Shown here one piece after another: positions 39,278 through 51,799 of a stretch of 64,000 bases of DNA. The notes beneath the pieces are model-generated. The model made no database searches. It was not told the origin of the DNA and was given only the letters and a program-made list of their open reading frames with translations. The number at the start of each line of letters is the position of its first letter. The first letter of the stretch is position 1. Position numbers and translations under genes: made by a program. Source of the stretch: Artocarpus heterophyllus (taxonomy: Eukaryota > Streptophyta > Magnoliopsida > Rosales > Moraceae); assembly GCA_025403435.1 (NCBI GenBank), contig CM046348.1:23619899-23683898 (forward strand), in the 5' to 3' direction.

Positions 39278-40252
39278 CTCCTTCTTCTTCCCTTTTCTGC
39301 TACAAAGGAAATTAGGGTTCTCTCACTCCCTCTCTCTCCCTAAATCAGAGAGTCTTTTGGGATGTTTGTTTGTTTCGACTACTTTAATCTATTATTGGTT
39401 TAAGGTTCACGGTCGTCACTCTGTGATTTGACTCAGAGCTCTACAGCCAATAGGATGCTGACGCGTTGGAGAGATTGTTCCGTTCTAGCTTTAAAAGCCC
39501 AACATTGGTGTGGGCCAAGTTTAGAATGCAGTCCAACCAGATTGCACTTTGGACCAGCAATGAGATTTTGGGCTTGGGCTTGAAGCCAGTGTAAATACGC
39601 TCGCTCCATACAGCGGAAGCAGCGGTGCATTTTGAACATTTTATCATTTTTTAAATTGAATTTAAACCTTTAATTTTGAAGTAAAGAATTTTAGAATTTA
39701 GTATTTTTATTACTGTTTGCAATGCAATCCAGTTGATGACGAACATTTTTCCTAAGCTTTTTTAAGAGTAGTTTTATTGTGTCAGATTCTAACTCATGAC
39801 ATTAAGGGTAAAAGAAAATGTAAATAGACAAGTAGTATTGATTTCAGTTTCAAAAAAAAAAAAAAAATTATTGATTTCATTGTATGATCTTGAAATTCAA
39901 ATTACGATCGGATTACAACATGAAAAGTGTGAGGAGATGCAGTTTAGTGCAAATATAAAATACTAAATATTATTTATCATGCTTCTACTCCAACAATCCA
40001 AACATCACAAAACTAAGAATACAGGCCGGTTGTTAACTACGAGTGAAACAACAATACGATGCATTTCGGCAATACAACTACTTGTTCGATTTTGAGCTCA
40101 ATGATGAGAATATTGTGGAGCAGTACCACCCAACATATTAGTTGGTAGTAGTATCCCCTAACTAGGCATGTCATTCTGAATATGTTATCTATAAATTTAC
40201 AATGTCGTTAATTAACACCACTATCACAAAGGAGAAAAAAATATCTATGAGC
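39278..40252. promoter_or_regulatory. SUMO upstream region and spacer
   Basis: The first 100 bases (minus-strand reading) are a CT/GA-rich leader (AGAGAGGGAGTGAGAGAACC). The SUMO promoter should lie within 39300-39700, but no clear TATA box was identified. The rest is an AT-rich spacer without genes. Confidence 0.4.
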
Positions 40253-40260
40253 TTTGCTAT

Positions 40261-40958
40261 TAGGGGTGAACAACGGGCGGGTAGGCGGTTTTTGGGCTGG
40301 TGCGGGGCGATTTTTTTAAGTGGCGGGTTGACGATTAACCAACCCACAAACCGCCCATGGAGTGGTGGGCGGTTTCGGTTTGGGGGGTCCGGTGCGGGCG
40401 GTGCGGGCGGGTTAGATCTACACTAATGTACAATATAATTTTTTGAGCTCTTTTTTATTAAAAAAAAGTGAAGAAAATTTGTAGAAAATATAAGACGATA
40501 ATGTATGAAGCATTCTCAACAACAACCAAGTTTGACGCCTAAAGACAATAACCATATTCACAACAAATTAAAAAACATAATCATTCATTGCAACAAGAAA
40601 CATCAATTATATATGAAGTGATGAACAAAATCAAGAATTCTTGTTCTTCCATAAAACCTGTTCATTGGGTTCGAAAATAACAGGATACTATAGATGAAAT
40701 GATGAACAAAGTCAAATGTTCTTTTTCTTTTTAAAGAATGAGGAGTGAGAGAGGTTTAGATTAAGATTTTTTTTTTTTTTTTTTAAGAATTAGGCGGGCA
40801 GGTTCGAGTTGAACCCGCCCCCTAAAATTTAAAACCGTACCCGCCCGCCAACATATGTAGGCGGGCGGGCTGAACCCGCCAATGGGCGGGTTGAACCCGC
40901 AAAGTCTTTTTTTTAGGCGGGCGGCCGGCGGTTGCGGGGCGGTTTTTGTGCACCCCTA
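40261..40958. mobile_element. GC-ended non-autonomous hAT element, copy 2
   Basis: The element is 698 bp with the same TAGGGGTGAACAA/CACCCCTA ends as 19519-20220 and is flanked by its own perfect 8-bp duplication, TTTGCTAT (40253-40260 and 40959-40966). The interiors of the two copies differ at only a few percent of sites by eye. No transposase ORF. Confidence 0.93.
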
Positions 40959-40966
40959 TTTGCTAT

Positions 40967-41159
40967 TTAGCTCTGGTTTTTTTACAACTCCGGAGAGCTC
41001 CATATTTCGTGGCATGTACCACATCCTCAAATTCAAATTGTTGAAAAATAGGACCCACGTTCCTGCCACAATATTCATTATTTATTTTTTTGAATGGGAC
41101 TTGAGCCAAAAAAAGCTGGAGCCCAATGTCAATTTCTGAAATCTTTTGTGTGCGACGGG
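40967..41159. other. Short spacer between hAT element and MITE family B copy 3
   Basis: No feature is seen. Confidence 0.4.
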
Positions 41160-41690
41160 CATGTTTGTTTTAGGTATTTATTAGACTCAAAAGATTTAAA
41201 TTTAGATTTGACTATTAAGAATACTCTAAATACTTGTTTGTTTCTCCCAAAATCGTAATCAAATGAGTATCAAGAATCTAAGTTTTCAGAGTTTTTACTC
41301 TTATAAACTTTTGATACTCGGATATCTTTGCTACAATAAAAGCTGAAATTCTCTCTCTTATATTTGAAAAAACATCATAACTTATTCATTTCCAATTGAG
41401 ATTATTCTTTTTTTCATTGTGTTCCTAGTAAAGAGAGGAATAAATTAAGATCCATATTGCATATTTTTTAAGATCATTAACATTAATATTTTATTAGATC
41501 TGTTAATAAATCAAAAATTATTTTTACTACATCTTCAAACATAAATTCTAATTTTATTTTGTATTCAGATTAAAACTTAAATGCACATCCAAATGTCAAT
41601 TTCGATAACAATTTAAATTACTAATTCAAATCACACAACTTAAATCAAATCATTAATTCGAATCTATTTATCAAATGAACCGTAAGACAA
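41160..41690. mobile_element. Roughly 500-bp MITE, family B, copy 3 (inverted)
   Basis: Reading the minus strand it aligns with 29928-30446 over its whole length, from GGTTCATTTGATAAATAGATTC to an end near AAACAAACATGCCC. Confidence 0.7.
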
Positions 41691-41929
41691 TATGCTTCAT
41701 TCTTGGATAATGGTAACATACCATTGTATTTGTCCAATTACGGAATGCATCACTGTATTTGGTATATTACAAAATGCATTTGGACTTGAGCAAACTTAGT
41801 CAGTTACGTGATTTAAAATTAATAAAGGAGATATTTCAGGCAATAAAATTAAATTTAGCACTGAAATGCTTATCAAAGCCAGCAAAGTTATGTCGCAAAT
41901 ATAGACAATGTATTTTTGAAGTGGAGAAG

Positions 41930-42423
41930 TGAGTACTTCTTTGCTGACAAATGAGAAAATATAATGGAGAAATTAGTACTTCTTTGTCTATTTTTTTGTT
42001 GACATTTAAAGGAAGAAAACAAACGAGACAACAAAAAGAAAAAAGAAAAAAAGGAAAAGAAGAAGACCAAATAGGAGGAAGAAAAAGAAAGAAAGAACGC
42101 ATTTTGAACTCTAAATAGAGAGGGAGCTTGTCTATAAATTGAGCTCTCCTTCTTCGTTCAATGCATCCCATCCCATTCTCTAAGTTCCTTCTTCAGAGGC
42201 TACGTGTTTTCTTTGAGTCATAATTGTGAGGTGTTTCTTTTATTTTTTTGAGAGAGAGGCTTTCTGTATTCTCTCCTTGTGATCTAGAGAGAATATTTTT
42301 CCACATTTTGATAATGACATCCTTCTATACTTACCACGTGGTTGTAGCCAAATTTAGGTGAATTATGCTAAATATTTGTGTCCATTTTATCTTTGTTTTA
42401 TTCATTCTAGTTTTGCCGTCCCA
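41930..42423 (+). repeat. 5' LTR of the deleted copia element
   Basis: Begins TGAGTACTTC and ends CCGTCCCA. It shares with 44401-44900 the blocks TTGACATTTAAAGGAAGA, GAACGCATTTTGAA/AAACGCATTTTGAA, CTCTAAGTTCCTTCTT and AATGACATCCTTCTATACTT. Confidence 0.8.
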
Positions 42424-44400
42424 AGAAGTGATACCAAAGCCAAGTTCATAGTATAGTACACTGTTCATGTGTACTACACTAGTCACATACATGAGCACTA
42501 TTCACTATACTATTTATGGTAAAATAGTGGCAGTCGAGCAGGTCGTGGTGAACAAGATGGCGGCAAAGTTTGAAATAGAAAAGTTTAACTGAAGCAATTT
42601 CATATTGCAGAAAATGAAGATGCCAGCAATTTTGTAAAAGGATAATTGTGTGGCGGCTATCGATGAATGCCATAGGAAATCACAAATGATGACAAGTGGA
42701 ATGAGATAGACAACAATGCTATTGCCAATTTACACCTGGCATTAGTAGATGGAGTACTATCAAGTATCACAAAGAAGAAGACTGCAAACGAAATTTGGGA
42801 TACTCTGACAAAGTTGTATGAGGTCAAGTCACTCCACAACAGGATCTTCCTAAAGAGAAGATTGTACACTCTTCGAATTGCAAAATCAACATCTGTCATA
42901 TTAACACTCTACATACCCTATTTTCTTAGCTCACGTCATTTGGGCACATAATAAGGGAAGATGGACATGCAGAAATTCTACTTCAAAGTTTACCAAACTC
43001 GTATGATCAACTCATCATCAACTTTACCAACAATATCCTCCGGAGTATCTAGTCTTCGATGATGTTGCAGCTGTGGTTCTAGAAGAAGAAAGTCGATACA
43101 AGAACAAGGAACATAAGTTGACAAGCTTACAGCAGGCAAAGGCTCTGATGATGATTGGAGGGAGATCAATAGAACATGGCCCTAGTTGGAGCCAAAGTCA
43201 TGGTAGACCAAAGTCCAGAAGTAAAAAGAACATCAAGTGCTACAGTTGTGGCAAGAAAGGGCACGTGAAAAAGGATTGTTGGAGTAAGAAGAGTGGTGAA
43301 AACAATTCTCAAGGGAATGTAGCGAGTACCTTGAATAATGGTGACCTTCTATATAGTGAGGCAATAATAATTGCTGAAGACAGACGGAAGCTAATGTTAT
43401 ATGACTTCTCGAAGAGAATGGTTTCACCAATATGAGCTAATTTTAGGAGGGTCTGTATTCATGGGAAATGATCATGCCTTGGAGATCGTTGGAATTGGTA
43501 CTATCAAAATGAAGATACATGATGGTACTATTCGCACCATACAAGGGGTACTACATGTGAAGGATCTGAAGAAGAATCTATTGTCTTTGGGACAATTAGA
43601 TGATGCTGGATGCAAGACCCGTATAGAGAAAGGGATCATGAAGATTGTCAGAGGCGTGCTTATGGTCATGAAGGCAGAGAAGATGGCTGCTAATATATAC
43701 ATGCATCTTAGAGAAACACACCAGAAGGGAGAGTCATATGTTGTATCAACTAGTTCGGGAGAAAAAATCGAAGATGATGTGGAATCACAAGCTTGGCCAT
43801 GTGCCAGAACAAGTCTTGAAGATTCTCTCTGAATGAGGATTATTGCCTGGGCTCAATTGGTAAAACTACCATTTTGTGAGCATTGTGTTATGAGCAAGCA
43901 ACACAGATTGAAGTTTAGTACATCAATAGCTAAGTGCAAAAAAATCTTAGATTTGTTATACTCAGATGTTGGAAAACACTTGTTTTATCGTTAGGAGGAG
44001 CAAGATACTTTGTTTCTTTCATTGATGATTACTCCAGGAGATGTTTGGGTGTATCCAAGCAAAAAGAAAGCAGATGTGTTTCTACTCTTCAAAATATTCA
44101 AAGCACATGTAGCACATGAATTTGAAAAGAAGATCAAGTGTTTGAGAACTGACAATGGAGGAAAATATACAAGCGATGATTTTGATGCATTATGTCGAAA
44201 AGAAGGCATCAAAAGGCAATTCACGTGCCTCCTCAGCAAAATAGAGTGGTAGAACGGATGAACAGAATCTTGTTAGATAGGACGAGGGTTATGTTGAAGA
44301 CTGCAAGACTAGCAAAGTTATTTTGTGCAGAAGCAGTTGGTACCGCCTATTATGTAATCAATCGGTCTTCATCAACCGTAATTAATCTAAAGTCTCAGCC

Positions 44401-44900
44401 TAGGTACTCCTTTACTGACAAATGAGAAATATAATAGAGAAGTAGGTAGTCATTTGTCTACTCCTTTGTTGACATTTAAAGGAAGAGCAGATAGGAGAAG
44501 AAAAAGAAAGGAAAAAGAAAGAAAGGAAAATAAGAAGACAAAATTGGAGGAAGAAAAAGAAAGAAAAAACGCATTTTGAAAGCATAAATAGAGATGGAGC
44601 TCGCCTATAAAGTAAGCTCCCTTCCTTTGTTCAGTGCATCCTATCTCATTCTCTAAGTTCCTTCTTTAGAGTCTTAAGTGTTTTATTTGAGTGATAATTT
44701 TTAGGTGTTTCTATTGTTTCTTTGAAAGAGAGTTATCTATTGTTCTCTCATTATAATCTAGAGAGGATTATTTTTTCACATTTTAATAATGACATCCTTC
44801 TATACTTGCCCCGTAAATGTAGTTAAATTTAGATGAACCGTGTTAAATATTTCTGTCTATTTTATTTTCATTTTATTTATTTCTGGTGTTTCTTGTTCCA
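44401..44900 (+). repeat. 3' LTR of the deleted copia element
   Basis: Partner of 41930-42423. The start aligns at TAGGTACTCC and the end at TTGTTCCA. The divergence between the LTRs indicates an old insertion. Confidence 0.8.
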
Positions 44901-45378
44901 AAAACTTTTAGCATTAAAAAGTTACCATGTTCTTTATCCTTCTATTTCCATACAAACCCTTAAACAGAAAAGCCCTCAAATTCTTTATATAATTACAAAA
45001 TTACACAAATACTTCAATGCCTTAACATGCAACTTCCGGCACACCAACAATTACAATCTCGTTTACAGAAATTAAGCCCTACCACGGAGGCCAATAAAGT
45101 ACTAACCAAAGCAACTTTTAGGTTGCTAATTAACTGCCACATAGGGGAAAATTTCACCCAGGTGGGTGCTAACTAAAGACTTTAAGGTCTACAAGTATGT
45201 CGTTCTAATCCCATAGTCATTTTTTAATTTTGTGATGTTGTATGGTTTAAACCGATCCAATCTAAAACAGTCTAGAAAGTGTATTAGATTAGATAATACT
45301 TTCACATATCTGCAGTTGTGCAGATACGTTGCGGATTAAGAATAAAAAGCAATTGATTTAAATCGATTGACATTTGTA

Positions 45379-45420
<42 letters not shown>

Positions 45421-46790
45421 ATATTTTAACTATGTTGAATTATGTATTGATTTATATATGTGATTTGACTTTTTTAGCTTTACATAGAATGATCGAATCA
45501 ATACGAGATTAATTTATGAGTTACAATACTATGAATTTCGGTTTTCATTCTCTACCTCTAGATTTGTTTCTAAAAAATTTAGCAAAAATCATTTAGAAAA
45601 ATTAATTTAGGAATTTATTTTTTTGACTCTTAAATAGCCGATTAAAGTAAACCATTCAATTCGCACTTTTGTAAATTTCAAACCACACTTTTCAATCCAC
45701 ATATTTAACCTTAGAAGTTTGAATCACAGTTATGAACCAACTAATCCAATGGACACTAAAAAAAACACCAGCTACAATTCATTCAATAATAATCAGTAGA
45801 TTTGAAGATTTGTTGACTTATAATATGTAAAGGACGAGCATCCATTTGCATATCCAAACAAACAAGAAATCTGTATATAATATAGGAGAGTAGGAAGTAG
45901 AAACCCATCTTTGGAGTGCACAACATTTCATCAACTACTTTTACAGCCATGCCAAATCATTACAAATCTAACCTCTGCACCTAACAGCAGAATACAGATT
46001 TGCGAATCAAAATGTTGCAGAATTGGACCATTTTTACATGGATGCAAGTAACGCGTTTTTTTTTTCTTTTTTCTTTTTTTTTGTGGATCTAAATTTTGAC
46101 GCCCCCACAAAGAGTACAGGGTAGAAAAATTACTTTAAGAAGAGATGCAGTAACGTAAGATTCTGAACTCACTTTACATGGATGATTGCAATTCACTTAC
46201 ATGCATGACCTCTATAATGCGTCAGGATGTACCATTCCAAGTTTATTAAAAAGAAAAAGAAAAAAAAAAAAGGAAAGAAGAAGAATGAAGAGGAACCAAC
46301 GTTGTGCCGTTATAAGCATGACCTAGTGATGAATTTACAGCTAACTCTGTCATAAGATAAAGAGTTTTAATACTCTTATGTTCACGTTTAAAAAAAAAGA
46401 AGATGAACCAAAATCGTCAGTCAAAATTTCTCTTATGGAGTTGAAATATGGCCAAATTTCTAGAATATTGCAAAAATAACCAAAATTACATAATAATTGC
46501 CATGATATTAAAATTTGTACCGTCTAATTATACAGTAATTATTTTAGTGGCATTAATATTTGTTATTTTACAATGTTCTGCAAATTTGTTACGTTTCAAC
46601 TTTATGACTGAAATTTTGCTATATGTGTTAAAAGCCCTTAAAACTACAAAATCACGTTATCCTAGTTGTATTCCAATTACATTTTTAATTTTTAGAAAAT
46701 TCAATTACGTTTTTACGGCCTAAGACCATAATATCAGGTGCCATGAATTTGTTACAAGTGTTATTCGTAAAATTTTACAAAAGCGTTACT
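44901..46790. other. Gene-free interval
   Basis: Contains a (TA)n microsatellite at about 45382-45414 and T-rich and A-rich runs near 46060 and 46255. I see no gene. Confidence 0.45.
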
Positions 46791-46794
46791 AGAG

Positions 46795-47145
46795 ATGATG
46801 AAGGCCTTTGTTTTGGCATGTTTGGCAAAGCGTGTGGAGGGGTTGTTCAACCCGAATGTTGTTGAATGTATGGCAGTTAGAGAAGGCCTTGAATTTGCTA
46901 CTCAATGTGGCCTGTAGGTGGCAGCAGTTGAATCTGATGCTACCAACGTCGTTCCTGCAGTGCATGCTCCCATTTCCTTGGCTGAGGCAGGCATGAACGA
47001 TGTTGGCTGCATGTTTCTCTGAAGGGGAATATGGTTGGCCACCTTTGGCTAATTCTGTTTTTAGATGAATCCAATATTGTTGTTGTGGATTGTATTCCCA
47101 GTTTTACTTCATATGCTTCTTTAGCCGACAAGGCAAATCAATAAA
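46795..47145 (+). pseudogene. RNase H-like (RVT_3) fragment of a LINE-type element
   Basis: The reading KAFVLACLAKRVEGLFNPNV, then ECMAVREGLEFATQCGL, a stop, AAVESDATNVVPAV and later GNMVGHL resembles the RNase H-like domain of plant LINEs and related domesticated proteins. The Glu in AVREGL, the Asp in ESDA and the late N-x-x-(A/G)-H motif are the expected landmarks. A stop (46918-46920) and a frame change disable it. Confidence 0.65.
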
Positions 47146-47235
47146 ATTTAATATTTTCCATAAAAAATGGGTAACTAAAATACTCTATTAATAATTTCCT
47201 TAATGAAAAACTTTTATAGTTTAAAACCTTGTTTG

Positions 47236-47283
47236 ACTGTTTGACATTAGTTAATTTTAAACCAATTTTTCAGTGATGTAAAG
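47236..47283. mobile_element. Left half of a Tourist-like MITE split by a copia insertion
   Basis: CTGTTTGACATTAGTTAATTTTAAACC...CAGTGATGTAAAG corresponds to the left end of the MITE at 17165. Its continuation is at 54244. Confidence 0.65.
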
Positions 47284-47713
47284 TGTTGGCATTAATCCAA
47301 TATATGGGCTAATATATTAAAAAATGTGTATTAAAGGCTATCAAACAAGGTTGTCCAATTAAAAGTGATCAATTTAGGTTTTGGGCTGTTAGTGCATCAT
47401 TAAGTGTGGGCCTCCTATGTGTAGAGACCAAAATATAATTACTGATTTTATGATGGGCTAAATTGATAAGCAGCTATATAAACGGGTTGTGGTCTTAAAT
47501 CAGTACGTACGTTATTTGTCTATCACCTATCTACAAAGAAATTACAGAGGCATTTTTTAAAGGAGGACTTACGTATTAGATTTAGAAGATCCTCAACCTA
47601 TCACATCATATCTATGGATTCAAGTTAGTTTTCGTATCTTATTAATTATCTCGGTTATTTGATATGAATGATCTTAGGTAATGATGGTTTTCATCATAAT
47701 TTTTGTTCTAACA
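47284..47713 (+). repeat. 5' LTR of the 7-kb copia element
   Basis: Shares with the 3' LTR the blocks TGTGTATTAAAGGCTAT, GTGGGCCTCCTATGTGT, ATTACAGAGGCATT and TATCTTATTAATTATCT, and ends TTCTAACA. Confidence 0.9.
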
Positions 47714-49106
47714 AGTGATATTAGAGCCTCTTCATGTTAAATCATTGAAAATCAATAATTTTCGAGACGTGATTCTCGTAGAAAAATTCTCAAATTTTAC
47801 AATTTATGGTTCTTTAAAATTATTGAATTTGAGAACAGTTATTTGAAATTTTGGTTGAATTTAGTTTATACATATGTGTAGGTTGAATTTGGTTTATTGT
47901 ACATATATATTTTTGGTTTTGTTGAATTGGTTATATGTTTATGAATATACGTATGTATATATAAGTATATGATTTAGAATGAAATCAAAATTTTTTTTTT
48001 ATGAAATTGGCCTGTTCATATTACGGCAAATCTGCCGAAAAGAGATGAAAAAAATCGTTATATATATATATATATATATATATTCCGTTGAATTTATTTT
48101 ATATATATGTGGATATATAAAGTTTTCGTTGATTCAGTTTTATATACACATAAGTTTGACATGACATTCTGAAACAAATGTATATATGCATGACTGCCGA
48201 ACAAAAAAAAATTAGTTTTTTAGCTTATGGCTATAGTCTGCCAATAAGAAGGAAAAAAAAAGTTTCTTGTGCCTTGTTCGGCGGCCTGCCGCGCTGACAA
48301 GGAAAGGTGAAACTAGAAAAGTAGCGGCCATGGCCACCGCCTAAAGAAAACCAGTCTCTCTCAAGGGGTCTTCAACCCCCTGATTTTTTTTTTCAAAGTT
48401 TTGGGCTTTGACCCAAAATCAAAGACTTATAAATACACGAGCTCAATTGGGCCCATAAGCAGAAAAGCATCCGGGTGACCAGGTAATAAAAAAAAAACGA
48501 TGCAACATACATGAGCGCAGTTAGGCCCATGACCAGAAAGGACCTAGGGGTTAAACCCTTAGGCGACCTAAAAAAAAAAAGAGAGAGAAAGGGGGCTAGG
48601 TTAGGAGCCAGCTTGGGGCCACTCGACTCAGTTTAGCCTTAATCCAGTTAAGGTTGACTAGTCTAGTTGATCTGTTGACTTTTGACCAAAATTTTTTATT
48701 TTTTATTTTAATTTTTGGTCATTTTTTGTGCAATTTTAAATTCAAATATGTGTATTTTATATATATTTTGAGATGAATTAATTGAAGCAACACATCACCA
48801 AAGTCGTCTCTCTTATAGAAATTAATTTGTTTTGGAACATAAACGGTTGTGTCCATGCAACTTATGTGAATATTGATCGTCCTAAAAGAATGCCAATATT
48901 TGACAGAATTGCATGTATACTTGTGGTGATAAACACATGATGATTATCCAGTTTTACATGTGAACAATAAATCGGCCAAAGAAAGATTTATTGTTTAACA
49001 TGTTCTTATTGTCGATGTTTGATTACTACACCAAGATATCACTTACAAGTTAATATTTATATACAAAGACTAAATATTAATTGAGCGCCCAGTATCTTGA
49101 GATGGG

Positions 49107-49950
49107 GTGGTTACTTTTATTTGGATTTATTATTGTTATTTTGAATTTTTATATGAGCTTGTTTTTTGTTTGTTTTTTTTTTCTGATTCAGCTCCTAGTT
49201 CTACCTTAAACATTACTGTCAACATCAATTCCATTCCTATGCTAAATGGTAACAACTTCAAATTATGGCAAGAGAACCTCCTTATAATTCTCGAAGTCAT
49301 AGATCTCAACCTTACGTTAAGGGTTTTTTCTCCTGCACCTCTTACAGATAAAAGTTCATTTGATGAAAAGAGGGACATAAAAATGTAGGAGAAGTCAAAT
49401 CGCATATGTATGATGAACATGAATAAAGCCATTCTAAAAGCACTCAGGGGCACTATATCAAAAACGATAAAGATAGCCAAAGATTCCTCGAGGACATTGA
49501 GAAGAGATTTGTTAAAAATAAAAAAAGGCTTAAACAAGTACACTTTTGGCAAGCCTTATCTCAATGAGATACAGGGGTAAGGGAAACATCAGGGAGTATA
49601 TCATGGAGATGTCTCATCTTGCTTCAAAACTGAGTGCACTTAAGCTTGACCTTTTAGAGGACTTGCTAGTGCATTTAGTTCTAATATCTCTTTCCACATT
49701 GTTCAATAAGTTCAAGGTGAGCTATAACTACCAAAAGGAGACTTGGTCTCTTAATGAGCTCATCTCACACTTTGTGCAAGAAGAGGAAAAGTTGAAGCAA
49801 GAAAAGACAAAAAGTTCTTACTTGGCTAATATTTTCAAGGACAAAGGGAAGAAAAGAAAGAAGGATAAGGAAGGTGCAGTTACAGCATTTCAAAAAAAAC
49901 AACAAAAGAGACCTGATGATTTGAAAGGTACGGGTTGTTTCTTCTATTGA
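49107..49950 (+). pseudogene. copia gag remnant
   Basis: It contains SIPMLNGNNFKLWQENLLI, the typical start of plant copia gag (UBN2-type), then a stop, and resumes at 49546 with a Lys/Glu-rich C-terminal part. The zinc knuckle just after it (49935-49980) has lost its second Cys and carries a stop. Confidence 0.8.
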
Positions 49951-50392
49951 GATGAAGGGCATAAAAGGAAACATTGTATCAACTACCATGCATGACGTGC
50001 TAAGAAAGGAATGCTTCTTAATTTGGTTTGTTTTGACATTGATTTAACTTCGGTACCTAAACACACTTGCTGGATAGGTTTCGGTGCAACCACTCACATC
50101 AGTGTGTCTAGGTAGGGTTGCCTGAAATGCCGAAAGCTAAATGATGGTGAAAGATACATCTATGTAGGCGACGGCAAGAAGGTTGAAGTTAAAGCAATAA
50201 GAAAGTTTAGATTATTGTTAAAGACTAGATTTTATTTAGATCTTGATTAGACATTTAGCTTTCGGCATTTTAGAAGGTTGAAGTTGAAGCAATAGGAAAG
50301 TTTAGATTATTGTTAAAGACTGAATTTTATTTGGATCTTGATTAGACATTTATTAACCGTCTTTTAGACGAAATTTAATTTCTATTTCTTCT

Positions 50393-51780
50393 TTGGATAA
50401 ATCTGGTTATTCTTGTTCATTTAGAAATGGAAAATTTAGTTTGTTTCATAATTCAAAAATGGTTAGTTTCGGTTCTTTGCTAGGTTACGATAATCTTTAT
50501 TTGATTAATACAATTGCTTCATTTAATAAATCCTTGCAATTAAAAACACGAGGTACAAAGAAAAAATTAACCAGTGAGAATTTGACTGTGTTATGGAACA
50601 AGAGATTATGTCATATCTCCAGAAAGAGAATAGAAAGATTTGTGTCAGACGAAATTCTAGACCTTTTAGATTTTACAGATTTTGATGTTTGTATTAACTG
50701 TATAAAGGAGAAACAAACCCATAAAAGAAGATTTGAAGCCCACAGGACTTTGGATGTTTTAGAACCTATACATACAAATATTTGTGGGCCATTCCCTACT
50801 GTTTCTTGGAATGGTCAACAATATTTTATAATGTTCATAGATGATTTTTCTAAATATGACCACATATATTTCATTCATGAAAAGTCACGGTCGCTATATG
50901 TGTTTAAAAATTATAAGGCTAAAGTTGAAAACCAACTCAGCAAAAGGATTAAAAGCGTCAGATCTGACCGTGGTGGTGAATACTATGGCAAATATGATGG
51001 TTCAGGTGAACCATATCCAAAACCGTTTGCTAAATTCCTAGAGGAATACGTATTGTCCCACAGTGCACTATGAATGGTATTACTGAAAGATGAAACATGA
51101 CACTTAAGGATATGATGAGGAGTATGATCTCTCATTCTACCTTACTAGAATCACTCTGGGGATTGGCACTTAAGACTATAGTATATATCCTTAATATTAA
51201 AACAACTGCCAAAACCCTTTACGAACTTTGGATAAGCAAGAAGCTTGGTTTAAAGCATTTGTATGTTTGTCCAGCTGAGGCAAGGCTTTATAGGCCTGAT
51301 GAAAAGAAAGTGAACTCAAGGACTATGAGTGGTTATTTTATTGGATACTTTGAAAGATCCAAGGGATATAAGTTTTATGTTTCTAAGACTACGTTGATTT
51401 TTAAGACGGGAAACGCCTGGTTCTTTAAGGATGTTGAGTTTACGAGGGGAGATAAGGTTAGGGACTTTGTTTTTGAAGAGGAATATGTTGATATTCCTAT
51501 AGCTGTTATTGACATTGATCAGGCTCTTATTCTTGACATTGTTCAAGAAATAAACCCAAATCAAGACAATATCGAAGAACCTTTTATTTCAAAAATTATT
51601 CCAAAAGAACAAACTCTTCCACCTCAAGAACCTATACCATTAATGAGATCCACTAGGGAAAAGAGAAGTACAGTGCTAGATGATTACATTGTATTTCTCC
51701 AAGAAGATGAGTTTGACATTGGTGTGGTGGAAGATGATCCAATCAACTTCTGTCAAGCAATAGAAAGTTCTAGATCCTAA
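50393..51780 (+). pseudogene. copia pre-integrase and integrase remnant
   Basis: The segment 50393-51073 has the pre-integrase motif LWNKRLCHISRKRIERF with CINC, then TNICGPFPTVSWNGQQYFI, FIDDFSKY and SDRGGEYYGK. The expected Asp before ICGPF is Asn. After stops near 51070-51100, the segment 51097-51780 continues with the integrase C-terminal region, GYFIGYFERSKGYKFY. Confidence 0.88.
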
Positions 51781-51799
51781 GAGTAGATTGATGTCATGA

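Larger units (their letters stand above)
41930..44900 (+). mobile_element. Ty1/copia LTR retrotransposon, internally deleted
   Basis: The LTRs at 41930-42423 and 44401-44900 are similar but clearly diverged. The primer-binding site TGATACCAAAGCCA (42429-42442) resembles the initiator-Met tRNA site TGGTATCAGAGCCA at 11 of 14 positions. The interior is only 2 kb. It holds gag pieces (42660-43060, broken by stops), a zinc knuckle CYSCGKKGHVKKDC in the segment 43073-43435, a pre-integrase region (43401-43832) and integrase pieces in shifted frames (43940-44400). The sequence then passes straight into the 3' LTR, so reverse transcriptase and RNase H are missing, and no protease active site was found. 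Confidence 0.85.

Noticed and set aside
39433..39647. Overlapping minus-strand open frames upstream of SUMO
   Set aside because: They lie in the promoter region, have no homology and lack splice context.
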